From: Lewinella sp. IMCC34183 | Lineage (GTDB): Bacteria; Bacteroidota; Bacteroidia; Chitinophagales; Saprospiraceae | Direction of reading: 5' to 3' | NCBI RefSeq assembly: GCF_003390915.1 | Contig: NZ_QMEM01000003.1 | Location: forward strand, 434,001 to 498,000 | DNA: 64,000 nt | Shown: positions 1 through 7,061 of the stretch, piece after piece | How positions within the stretch are numbered: position 1 is the first letter of the stretch | Layout of the letters: every line of letters starts with the position of its first letter | Position numbers and translations under genes: made by a program | The notes under the pieces: generated by a model | Databases searched by the model: none | What the model was told of the DNA's origin: nothing | Seen by the model: the letters and a program-made list of their open reading frames with translations, nothing else

Positions 1-1
1 C

Positions 2-1147
2 TCCGGGGGGTCCGGTTGCGAATCCGACATTACCCTAATACCCCTTGAAGGCATCCTCACCACCATCACGTTGTTTGTTCCCGATTCCGGTGAGGTCCTG
101 TCGCTGTACGCATCGACCAACGGGGGGGATTACGTTCTATCCGATACCTGGACGGAGGCGTCAACCGTCGATTCCATCGTAAATGGCTACACCTATTCCG
201 CCGCAAATGACGGCGACAGTATCTGCTTCTACTTTGAAATGGAATATCCCGGGCTGGATATCCGGCAACGTACCCTTACCTATTGCCAAACGGTGGACAT
301 CGAGCAGCCCGTGCGCGACTTCTCGCTGTACGGCGTGGAGGTACAGGATGACGGGCTACTCTACTTCGCGTACGCGTATTCCTCCCCACCCCCCGTCGCT
401 TATACGGCCGATCTGGAGCAGGTGAGCGGAGGGGACACGGTGGTTTACGTCGACGAGCTCGTTGGTTTTCTATCGCTGAACGAACTAACTTCCCTCGGTG
501 CCCCGCCCGTCGTGCCCGGAGATTCCTTTCGCTTCGTACTGACCGACGGCTGCGAACGGAACGCCTTCAGCAATTACGTCAGTCCGGTCTTTCTTTTCGC
601 GGATGCATCGGGCGGCGGAGCGCAGGTGCAATGGACCCCGCTAGAGAATGGCCTTCCCGGCACCCTTACCTACAATCTCTACCGCGTGACGGCGGATAGC
701 ACCCTGGAGTTGCTGGCCGGCAACCTGGATACGTTGACCTACCTCGACGACGACCCCAACGCCGGCAGCGTGCGCTGTTACCGGGTGGAGGCCATCTTTC
801 AACCCGAGGGCTCCGCCGAGTCGTATTCCTTTCTCTCCAACGTGGCCTGCGTAGCCGAGGAGACCGGCGTCTACATCCCAAACGCCTTCAGTCCCAGTGC
901 CACCCGCGACGAGAACCGGGTCTTCCGGCCCATCTTCACCGTCGCGGCGGGCATCAGGAACTACCGCCTGCAGGTTTTTGACCGGTGGGGCGGACTGCAG
1001 TTCACCACCGAGGATCCCGTGGCGGGTTGGGACGGGCGGCTAAACGGAAGGCTGGCGCCCGCGGGTGCCTACGTGTACGTCATAACCTTTACCTCCACCC
1101 AGGGAAACTTAGTGGAGTATAGCGGCGTTGTCAACGTACTTTACTAA
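2..1147 (+). CDS. Secreted protein with gliding-motility/T9SS C-terminal domain (5' partial)
   Basis: The reading frame is open to the left edge, so only the last 381 codons are present; the TTG at 71 is internal and not a start. The last 90 or so residues, from YIPNAFSPSATRDENRVF through FDRWGG to the end, match the gliding motility-associated C-terminal domain (CHU_C type), which sends proteins through the type IX secretion system to the cell surface. A fibronectin-III-like segment lies before it (about residues 200-275 of the visible part). The family is usually made of large surface adhesins or enzymes; the function of this one cannot be read from the tail. Domain call is firm, function unknown. 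Confidence 0.85.
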   Translation, partial: SGGSGCESDITLIPLEGILTTITLFVPDSGEVLSLYASTNGGDYVLSDTWTEASTVDSIVNGYTYSAANDGDSICFYFEMEYPGLDIRQRTLTYCQTVDIEQPVRDFSLYGVEVQDDGLLYFAYAYSSPPPVAYTADLEQVSGGDTVVYVDELVGFLSLNELTSLGAPPVVPGDSFRFVLTDGCERNAFSNYVSPVFLFADASGGGAQVQWTPLENGLPGTLTYNLYRVTADSTLELLAGNLDTLTYLDDDPNAGSVRCYRVEAIFQPEGSAESYSFLSNVACVAEETGVYIPNAFSPSATRDENRVFRPIFTVAAGIRNYRLQVFDRWGGLQFTTEDPVAGWDGRLNGRLAPAGAYVYVITFTSTQGNLVEYSGVVNVLY

Positions 1148-1165
1148 AAGAAAGGCAAGCCAAAG

Positions 1166-1198
1166 TTTGGTGCTACCCCGCGTAGCGACCTACTTTTG
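1166..1198 (+). promoter_or_regulatory. Bacteroidota-type promoter of tRNA-Cys
   Basis: TTTG at 1166-1169 and TACTTTTG at 1191-1198 match the -33 (TTTG) and -7 (TAnnTTTG) elements, 21 bases apart. The tRNA begins 10 bases after the -7 box. Confidence 0.6.
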
Positions 1199-1207
1199 CC
1201 CCCCGAT

Positions 1208-1278
1208 GGTTGGGTGGCCGAGTGGCTAGGCAAAGGTCTGCAAAACCTTGTACGGCGGTTCGAATCCGCTCCCAACCT
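1208..1278 (+). tRNA. tRNA-Cys (anticodon GCA)
   Basis: A 71-base cloverleaf. The acceptor arms GGTTGGG (1208-1214) and CCCAACC (1271-1277) pair fully, the T-loop has GGTTCGAATCC, and the anticodon loop CTGCAAA places GCA at 1240-1242. The 3' CCA is not encoded. Confidence 0.95.
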
Positions 1279-1283
1279 CACTA

Positions 1284-1317
1284 AACCGCGACGGGCCCGG
1301 CCCGCGCGGTTTTTTTT
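1284..1317 (+). terminator. Terminator after tRNA-Cys
   Basis: AACCGCG (1284-1290) pairs with CGCGGTT (1305-1311), with more GC pairing inside the loop, and a run of T follows. It sits directly behind the tRNA. Confidence 0.75.
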
Positions 1318-1347
1318 ATGCAGGGTGACGGTAGAAGTTGCCCGGGA

Positions 1348-1383
1348 TTTGCCTCAGCATGTCCCGGAAACTCCGTATCTTTG
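1348..1383 (+). promoter_or_regulatory. Putative promoter of the S1 gene
   Basis: TATCTTTG at 1376-1383 is a perfect -7 box. TTTG at 1348-1351 may be the -33 element, although the 24-base spacer is long. It predicts a leader of about 80 bases before the ATG at 1470. Confidence 0.45.
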
Positions 1384-1469
1384 CGCTCCCTTAGCCCGAT
1401 CCGGGCGGGGAGGGGTAAGGCTGCCCCCGAAGCGGCCATACGTTTTCACCTAGTTAAACCTTTCACGTC

Positions 1470-3626
1470 ATGCAAGTAGACGATGATAAGGACCCGCAAC
1501 AAGACGGGACCACCGAAGAGACCTCCACTGATAATATTACGCCGGAGGCACAACAATCCGTAGAAGACCAGGCCGCTCCCACCGAGGAGAATCCCACCCC
1601 TGAGATCACGGCCACCCAGTCCAAGATCAATCCCGGTGCCGACGCGAGCGACGGCAACGTAGCCAAGGCCAACGAAGATGCCGAGGAGAGTCTTGACGAC
1701 GACGATTCAGACGACGATGACGACCGCAGCGGAGCCAAAGTGATCCGCAAGGAATCCAGCCGCGTATCCGTGGCCCTCACCGAAGAGGTGAAGGAAGAGG
1801 CCGTCGAGATCGACGAAGCCGACCAGAGCGGTGCCACCGGCGCCGCACACGATGCCTTCGCCTGGGACGCCATCGCCAAGATCGACAACCGCTACTCGCA
1901 GGAGGAGCGCGAGGCCATGGAAAAGGAGTACGAAGCCTCCATGACCAACATCCAGGAAGCCGAGATCATGTCGGCCAAGGTGTCGGCCATCATCGACGGC
2001 GACGTGATCCTCGACCTCAACTACAAGAGCGACGGCCTGCTCCCCCTCTCCGAGTTCCGTGACCAGGACGTCGAAGTAGGCAGCACCGTCGAAGTGTACG
2101 TAGAGCAGCAGGAAGACGAGCGCGGACAACTCGTGCTCAGCCGCCGCAAGGCCAAGCTGTTGCGCGCCTGGGACCGTATCCGCGACTCCTACGCCAACGG
2201 CACCGTCATCAACGGTAAGGTAATCAGCAAGACCAAGGGCGGCCTCATCGCCGACTGCGGCGGCCTGGAGACCTTCCTGCCCGGTTCGCAGATCGACATC
2301 AAGCCGATCGTGGACTACGATGCCTACGTAGGCAAGACCATGGAATTCAAGGTCGTCAAGATCAACGAGACGATCAAGAACGCCGTCGTTTCCCACAAGG
2401 CCCTCATCGAGAGCGACCTGGCCGAGCAGCGCGAAGCCATCATCGCCAGCCTCGAGCGCGGTCAGGTACTGGAAGGTATCGTCAAGAACATCACCGACTT
2501 CGGGGCCTTCCTCGACCTGGGTGGCGTCGACGGCCTCCTCTACATCACCGACATCAGCTGGGGACGCATCAACCACCCCAGCGACGTGCTGGAGCTCAAC
2601 GAGAAGGTTAACGTGGCCGTACTCGACTTCGACGAGAACAAGAAGCGGATCAGCCTCGGCCTCAAGCAACTGCAGCCCCACCCCTGGGAGGTGCTGGACG
2701 ACAACATCACCGAAGGCAGCACCGTCGAAGGCCGCGTAGTCAACATCGAAGACTACGGTGCATTCCTCGAAATCATGCCGGGCGTAGAAGGTCTGGTACA
2801 CGTAAGCGAAGTAAGCTGGAGCAACCAGCCCATCAACGCCCGCGAGTACTTCACCGTCGGGGAAACCCGCAACGCCAAGGTGGTGACCATCGACCGGGAC
2901 GACCGGAAGATGTCGCTCTCCATCAAGCAGATGCAGCAGGATCCCTGGGACAACATCTACGAGAACTTCTCCGTGGGTACCAAGCACACGGGTAAGGTCA
3001 AGAACCTCACGCCCTACGGTGTATTCGTCGAGCTCAACGACGGCATCGGCGGCATGATCCACATCAGCGACCTGTCCTGGACCAAGCGCTTCGGCCACCC
3101 GAGCGAATTCACCAAGGTTGGTGAGGACATCGACGTCACCGTACTGGAAGTCGACGAGCACAACCGCAAGATGTCGCTCGGACACAAGCAGCTCGAGGAA
3201 AACCCCTGGGACAGCTTCGAGTCGGTCTTCCCCGAAGGCAGCTACCACGAGGCCACCGTACTCCGCAAGGACGACCGCGGCGCCATCGTACAGATGCCCT
3301 ACGGCCTGGAAGCCTACGCTCCGATCAAGCTCATGCGCAAGGAGGACGGCAGCATCGCCGAAGTGGACGAGACCCTCACCGTCAAGGTGATCGAGTTCGA
3401 CCGCGACCAGAAGAAGCTCATGGTCAGCCACAGCCGCTACGTCAACGATATCCGCCGCGAGGCCAAGGATACCGTCGTCCGCGAGCGCCGCGAGGAAGAG
3501 AAGTTCACCCGCAAGGCGGTCAAGCAGACCAACTCCAGCAACGAACGCTCTACCCTGGGTGACCTGTCCGCCTTCGAGCAACTGCGCGAACAGCTCAACA
3601 ACGAGAACGACGACGACGAGAAGTAG
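1470..3626 (+). CDS. rpsA: 30S ribosomal protein S1
   Basis: A 718-residue protein with six S1 (OB-fold) RNA-binding repeats at about residues 160-226, 243-311, 330-399, 416-486, 502-573 and 590-655. Repeats 3 to 5 are the most canonical (DFGAFLDLGGVDGLLYITDI and similar). S1 holds mRNA on the small ribosomal subunit, which matters most for messages with weak or no Shine-Dalgarno sequence, as in Bacteroidota. An N-terminal extension of about 150 residues is very acidic, with an Asp-rich stretch at about 75-86, and is probably disordered. The ATG at 1470 is the only good start and has no clear ribosome binding site. A strong terminator follows, so it looks monocistronic. Confidence 0.9.
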   Translation: MQVDDDKDPQQDGTTEETSTDNITPEAQQSVEDQAAPTEENPTPEITATQSKINPGADASDGNVAKANEDAEESLDDDDSDDDDDRSGAKVIRKESSRVSVALTEEVKEEAVEIDEADQSGATGAAHDAFAWDAIAKIDNRYSQEEREAMEKEYEASMTNIQEAEIMSAKVSAIIDGDVILDLNYKSDGLLPLSEFRDQDVEVGSTVEVYVEQQEDERGQLVLSRRKAKLLRAWDRIRDSYANGTVINGKVISKTKGGLIADCGGLETFLPGSQIDIKPIVDYDAYVGKTMEFKVVKINETIKNAVVSHKALIESDLAEQREAIIASLERGQVLEGIVKNITDFGAFLDLGGVDGLLYITDISWGRINHPSDVLELNEKVNVAVLDFDENKKRISLGLKQLQPHPWEVLDDNITEGSTVEGRVVNIEDYGAFLEIMPGVEGLVHVSEVSWSNQPINAREYFTVGETRNAKVVTIDRDDRKMSLSIKQMQQDPWDNIYENFSVGTKHTGKVKNLTPYGVFVELNDGIGGMIHISDLSWTKRFGHPSEFTKVGEDIDVTVLEVDEHNRKMSLGHKQLEENPWDSFESVFPEGSYHEATVLRKDDRGAIVQMPYGLEAYAPIKLMRKEDGSIAEVDETLTVKVIEFDRDQKKLMVSHSRYVNDIRREAKDTVVRERREEEKFTRKAVKQTNSSNERSTLGDLSAFEQLREQLNNENDDDEK

Positions 3627-3669
3627 TCGGCGTTCAGCTACACGGCGTTGCCTACGGGCGGCGCGCGCG

Positions 3670-3705
3670 AGGCCCCTTCACCTGACCGGTGAAGGGGCCT
3701 TTTTT
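3670..3705 (+). terminator. Terminator of the S1 gene
   Basis: A perfect 13-base-pair stem, AGGCCCCTTCACC (3670-3682) with its complement at 3688-3700, has a 5-base loop and a run of T. This is a textbook intrinsic terminator. Confidence 0.9.
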
Positions 3706-3779
3706 GTGGTGCTTCATCTCCGTTGGCCGCGAATTCACTTTTCTGGTGCTTTGCGGTACGCTCGTAATTTTCGGGTTGC

Positions 3780-3908
3780 GCTGCCGGAGGCAGCATTTTG
3801 CTGGCGCTGCCGGAGGCAGCATTGTACTGGCGCTGCCGGAGGCAGCGTTGTACTGGCGCTGCCGGAGGCAGCGTTGTACTGGCGCTGCCGGAGGCAGCGT
3901 CGTACCGG
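3780..3908. repeat. Palindromic tandem array, 5 units of 26 bp
   Basis: Five units start at 3780, 3806, 3832, 3858 and 3884. Each has the perfect hairpin GCTGCC-GGA-GGCAGC followed by a spacer close to GTTGTACTGGC. The first unit (ATTTTGCTGGC spacer) and the last (GTCGTACCGG) are the most diverged. The array fills the gap between the S1 terminator and the GHMP kinase start at 3965, pointing the same way as the kinase. It belongs to the same family as the arrays at 43.5 and 44.4 kb that flank a RAYT transposase. Confidence 0.9.
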
Positions 3909-3964
3909 TGATGCATCGGCCGCGCGAAGTACCTTGGGCCACCATCCGGCCAAAACCTCCGCCC

Positions 3965-4885
3965 ATGTCCGACAACGTCTCCACGCACTACCACGGAAAG
4001 CTACTGCTGCTCGGCGAATACTTCGTCCTCGACGGGGCTACGGCCCTGGCCGTGCCTACCCGGCGGGGGCAGCAGTTTACCGTCGGGCCGGCCGGGACGG
4101 ACGCGCTCGTCTGGCACATGACCTACGCCGGAGATACCGCTCCGCAAACCTTCACGTTCACTGGAAACGACTGGGCCGACGCCCCGCAGGAGCCGACCGA
4201 CGTACGCAGCCGGCTGCAGCAACTGTTCCACGCCGCGGAGCAGCTGCGGCCGGAAGCCACCGACGCCCTCCGCGGAAAGGAGATCACTTCGCGGCTCGAT
4301 TTCCCACCGGAGTGGGGCCTGGGGAGCAGTTCGACCCTCGTGACCTTTTTGGCCGACTTTTTAGAAGTCAACCGCTACGCCCTGCTGGAAGCTACCTTCG
4401 GCGGCAGCGGGTACGACCTGGCATGCGCGGACGCGGAGGGTCCCCTGCTCTACCGCCGGGACGGCCACGCACCCTACGTCAACGAAATCGACTGGTACCC
4501 GGACTGGCTGCAAACCACCTGCTTCGTGTACCGCAACCGCAAGCAGAACAGCCGGGAGGCCATCGAACGCTACCAGAGCTCGGACATCGACGAAGAGACC
4601 CTCTGGGAGGCCAGCCAGCTCCCCCGCCTGTTCCTGCAGGCACCGCACCTGCGCGCCGCCGCCCGGATCGCTACGGAGTTCGAGCGGCTGGTGGCCGACC
4701 ACCTGGGGCTGACGCCGGTACAGGAGGAGCACTTCGGCGACTTCGACGGCGCGGTCAAGAGCCTGGGGGCGTGGGGCGGCGACTTCGTATGGGCCATAAG
4801 CGAGCAGCCGCTGGAAAAGTCACGCACCTACTTCAACGACCGCGGCTACGCAACGGTTATCCCCTACAACGAACTGGTACTATGA
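3965..4885 (+). CDS. GYDIA-type GHMP kinase
   Basis: 306 residues from the ATG at 3965 (MSDNVSTHYHGKLLLLGEYF). Upstream in-frame starts would run through the palindromic array and are rejected. It has the GHMP kinase N-terminal signature (GKLLLLGEYFVLDG), the ATP-binding loop GLGSSS at 118-123 and the Bacteroidota variant motif GYDLA at 149-153. Such kinases resemble mevalonate kinase and usually occur with mevalonate-pathway genes in this phylum; the substrate is not shown by the sequence. The TGA stop overlaps the ATG of the next gene, so the two are probably co-transcribed and translationally coupled. Confidence 0.85.
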   Translation: MSDNVSTHYHGKLLLLGEYFVLDGATALAVPTRRGQQFTVGPAGTDALVWHMTYAGDTAPQTFTFTGNDWADAPQEPTDVRSRLQQLFHAAEQLRPEATDALRGKEITSRLDFPPEWGLGSSSTLVTFLADFLEVNRYALLEATFGGSGYDLACADAEGPLLYRRDGHAPYVNEIDWYPDWLQTTCFVYRNRKQNSREAIERYQSSDIDEETLWEASQLPRLFLQAPHLRAAARIATEFERLVADHLGLTPVQEEHFGDFDGAVKSLGAWGGDFVWAISEQPLEKSRTYFNDRGYATVIPYNELVL

Positions 4886-5613
4886 GTAAGTGGAAAGCGG
4901 CCATCGTCAAGCGGATCGAGCAACGCAGCCCGACGGTGCGCAGTTTCTGGCTGGCGCTGCCCGACCGGGAAGTACTAGACTTCCGCCCCGGGCAATTCCT
5001 TACCCTCGATCTGCCGATCAGCGAGCGGCGGCGCGAACGGTGGCGGAGCTACTCCATTGCCGCCGCACCGGATGGGACGAACGAGGCGGAGCTCTGCGTG
5101 GTGCACCTACCGGGGGGGAAGGGCAGCACCTACCTCTTCGAGGAGACGCAGGTGGGTACCGAGTTGCTCACCAAAGATCCCGGCGGTGTCTTTACCCTGC
5201 CCGACCGCCCGCTGGATTTCGACGTAGTGATGGTGTGTACCGGCACGGGCATCGCCCCCTTCCGCGCCATGCTGCAGCAACGGCTCGGTCACGAGACGCG
5301 CCGTTTCCACCTCATCTTCGGCTGCCGGCGGCCCGAAGACCTGCTGTACCGCGAAGAACTGGCCGCGCTGGCCGAGGAATTTCCCAACTTCACGTATACC
5401 GCCGCGCTGAGCCGGGAACTTCCGGCGGAGCAGATGACCTTTGAGACGGTGGAGGGCTACGTACACCAAATCTACGAGCGCGACTACCCCACCCCCCGGC
5501 CCGACCTGCGTTTCTACCTCTGCGGCTGGAGCCAGATGGTGGACGAGGCTAAGGAGCGGCTTTTGCGGCTGGGATACGCCGAACAAGCCATCGTGCTGGA
5601 ATTGTACGGCTAG
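4882..5613 (+). CDS. FAD-binding ferredoxin-NADP reductase-type oxidoreductase
   Basis: 243 residues from the ATG at 4882, which overlaps the kinase stop as ATGA. The FAD-binding motif RSYS lies at 55-58, the NAD(P)-binding loop GTGIAPF at 121-127 and a C-terminal CGW motif near 215. Fold and size fit short ferredoxin/flavodoxin-NADP reductases, which move electrons between NAD(P)H and a small redox carrier. The physiological partner is unknown. Pairing with a mevalonate-type kinase is unexplained unless it supports isoprenoid metabolism, which is only a guess. Confidence 0.85.
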   Translation: MSKWKAAIVKRIEQRSPTVRSFWLALPDREVLDFRPGQFLTLDLPISERRRERWRSYSIAAAPDGTNEAELCVVHLPGGKGSTYLFEETQVGTELLTKDPGGVFTLPDRPLDFDVVMVCTGTGIAPFRAMLQQRLGHETRRFHLIFGCRRPEDLLYREELAALAEEFPNFTYTAALSRELPAEQMTFETVEGYVHQIYERDYPTPRPDLRFYLCGWSQMVDEAKERLLRLGYAEQAIVLELYG

Positions 5614-5888
5614 TTCAGGTATCCTGGGTACGGGTTTTTAACGTGTCCCGCGGTTCACGCTATAGCTTATCCCTTGAGCACGACCGATACTGGTATGGGT
5701 ACCCCCTGGAAATTAAATCCATATGTGACAGGGCATACAAAGGCTTGCCAAAGTGGGCTCAGTAAGCTCCGTGCATCCCTGCAACGGGGGACGAAGGTGA
5801 CCGGTAATCCCCCGATCCAAAATCTGTGTTGCGGCGATCCACGTTCGAAGCCTGACTTATCGTCAAGCGGACCTAGTTCCTTCAACTA
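5614..5888. other. Intergenic stretch with no convincing gene
   Basis: About 275 bases of mixed composition. Open frames of about 70 codons exist on both strands (5674-5889 plus, 5667-5885 minus) but neither resembles a known protein, and they overlap almost completely. No tRNA or clear terminator was seen here. Confidence 0.4.
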
Positions 5889-6179
5889 ATGAACCATAGG
5901 CTCGCGCATCCGCCCAGCCAGATAACGCAGTGGCTAGCCGTTAGATCGTATGATTTGCTGTACTGGGTCCAAAAAGCGCGCCATTTCACGTATATTGAAG
6001 ATGCATCTCCCAACAGTTTGGAAGATTCTGAATACTGTGGTGGTTATGCCATTGCCAAAGCGGAGCAGCCAGAACAGATGACAGGAAACCCTCCGATGAC
6101 TCACCTTGAATTTTTCCAAGCCTTCCAGACACAGTATGCACTTTGCGAGGCAGGCCCGGGGGGTACGCCCCAACAGTAG
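5889..6179 (+). CDS. Small hypothetical protein
   Basis: A 96-codon frame ending in GPGGTPQQ with lower GC than its neighbours. No family recognised and no clear signal peptide. In its favour, a strong terminator begins 13 bases after its stop, so something transcribed ends here. Inner ATGs at 6078 and 6096 would give peptides of 33 or 27 residues. It may be a small secreted or precursor-type peptide upstream of the GLPGLI gene, or not a gene at all. Confidence 0.35.
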   Translation: MNHRLAHPPSQITQWLAVRSYDLLYWVQKARHFTYIEDASPNSLEDSEYCGGYAIAKAEQPEQMTGNPPMTHLEFFQAFQTQYALCEAGPGGTPQQ

Positions 6180-6191
6180 GTCACAACGTCT

Positions 6192-6230
6192 GCAGGTCGA
6201 TTCTGTGGTTCAGGATCGACCTGCATTTTT
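6192..6230 (+). terminator. Terminator before the GLPGLI gene
   Basis: A perfect 10-base-pair stem, GCAGGTCGAT (6192-6201) with ATCGACCTGC (6215-6224), has a 13-base loop and then ATTTTT. It ends whatever is transcribed from the 5.9-6.2 kb stretch and isolates the next gene. Confidence 0.8.
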
Positions 6231-6238
6231 AAATAGAA

Positions 6239-7051
6239 ATGCACATGAAACACCTACCCCACTATTTAATCTTACTTCAGCTTTGTCTATTTAGCAGTTC
6301 TTCTTCAGGTCAGACTAACCACGGTATCGAGGGAACCGTCATCTACCGTTGGCACAGCGATACGGCCATGATGGATAGTATTTTCAGGCAACTGCAGGAC
6401 AAAAATCCCGCTGATTTCGCCATGGTTGGCGCAAATCTTCAACGTTCCGAACAGATTATTCGCCAGTTGACTTTCGAGCTCCTTTTTACCCCTACGGAGG
6501 CCGTATGGCAGATCGTGGAAGATGCGATGGCGGCCTCGGAGGATGCTGCCGGCCCTTACATGATGGTAAAGATGAGGGCCGGAGGTAATAGAATTCATTA
6601 CGTCAACGTGACCGAAAAAGAGCGACTGTACGAAATCAAGTTCGGCCAGTCAGGAGGCGTCGTACACGTGACCACACCGTACGATAAATTCACCTGGCAA
6701 CTTACCGGCAGAAGCAAACAGGTCGGTAAATACACTTGCCGGGAGGCCAAGGTGGAATATGTGGAAGGCACCGGCACGAACGGTAAGCCAATTACCCGAT
6801 CGTACATAGCCTGGTTTACGCCGCAGCTACCTTACCCCTACGGTCCGGCAGGAATAGATGGCTTACCCGGCCTGATTCTCGAGCTATATTTTGATGAGCG
6901 GGCCATCACCGGCTACCGAGCGGAGTCGATTGACATCGAGCAGGTAGCGCACCCTTCCCTCCCCGCTTTGCAAAAACCGATGCAGGTAATGACGGAGGAT
7001 GAAATTAATCAAGCGGCGGGAACCAGAATGCGGCGGATGTCGGATAATTGA
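6239..7051 (+). CDS. GLPGLI family protein
   Basis: 270 residues (268 if the second ATG at 6245 is used) with an N-terminal hydrophobic signal peptide ending near SSGQ. The motif YPYGPAGIDGLPGLILELYF, around residues 200-218, is the family signature. GLPGLI proteins are exported Bacteroidota proteins of unknown function, often beside TonB-receptor-like barrels, as here: the next gene starts 10 bases downstream. The pair likely acts together at the outer membrane. Family assignment is firm, role unknown. Confidence 0.9.
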   Translation: MHMKHLPHYLILLQLCLFSSSSSGQTNHGIEGTVIYRWHSDTAMMDSIFRQLQDKNPADFAMVGANLQRSEQIIRQLTFELLFTPTEAVWQIVEDAMAASEDAAGPYMMVKMRAGGNRIHYVNVTEKERLYEIKFGQSGGVVHVTTPYDKFTWQLTGRSKQVGKYTCREAKVEYVEGTGTNGKPITRSYIAWFTPQLPYPYGPAGIDGLPGLILELYFDERAITGYRAESIDIEQVAHPSLPALQKPMQVMTEDEINQAAGTRMRRMSDN

Positions 7052-7061
7052 GTCCTGCTGC

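Noticed and set aside
1707-3581. A 624-codon open frame on the minus strand through the S1 gene
   Set aside because: It is the antisense shadow of S1, kept open by GC-rich codon use. The plus frame has six clear S1 domains.
3780-3908. CRISPR array or coding repeat
   Set aside because: Same reason: near-constant short spacers. The frames through the array give only a Cys/Arg/Gln-rich artefact.
5667-5889. Overlapping 71-72 codon frames on both strands
   Set aside because: No domain, signal or terminator supports either one.
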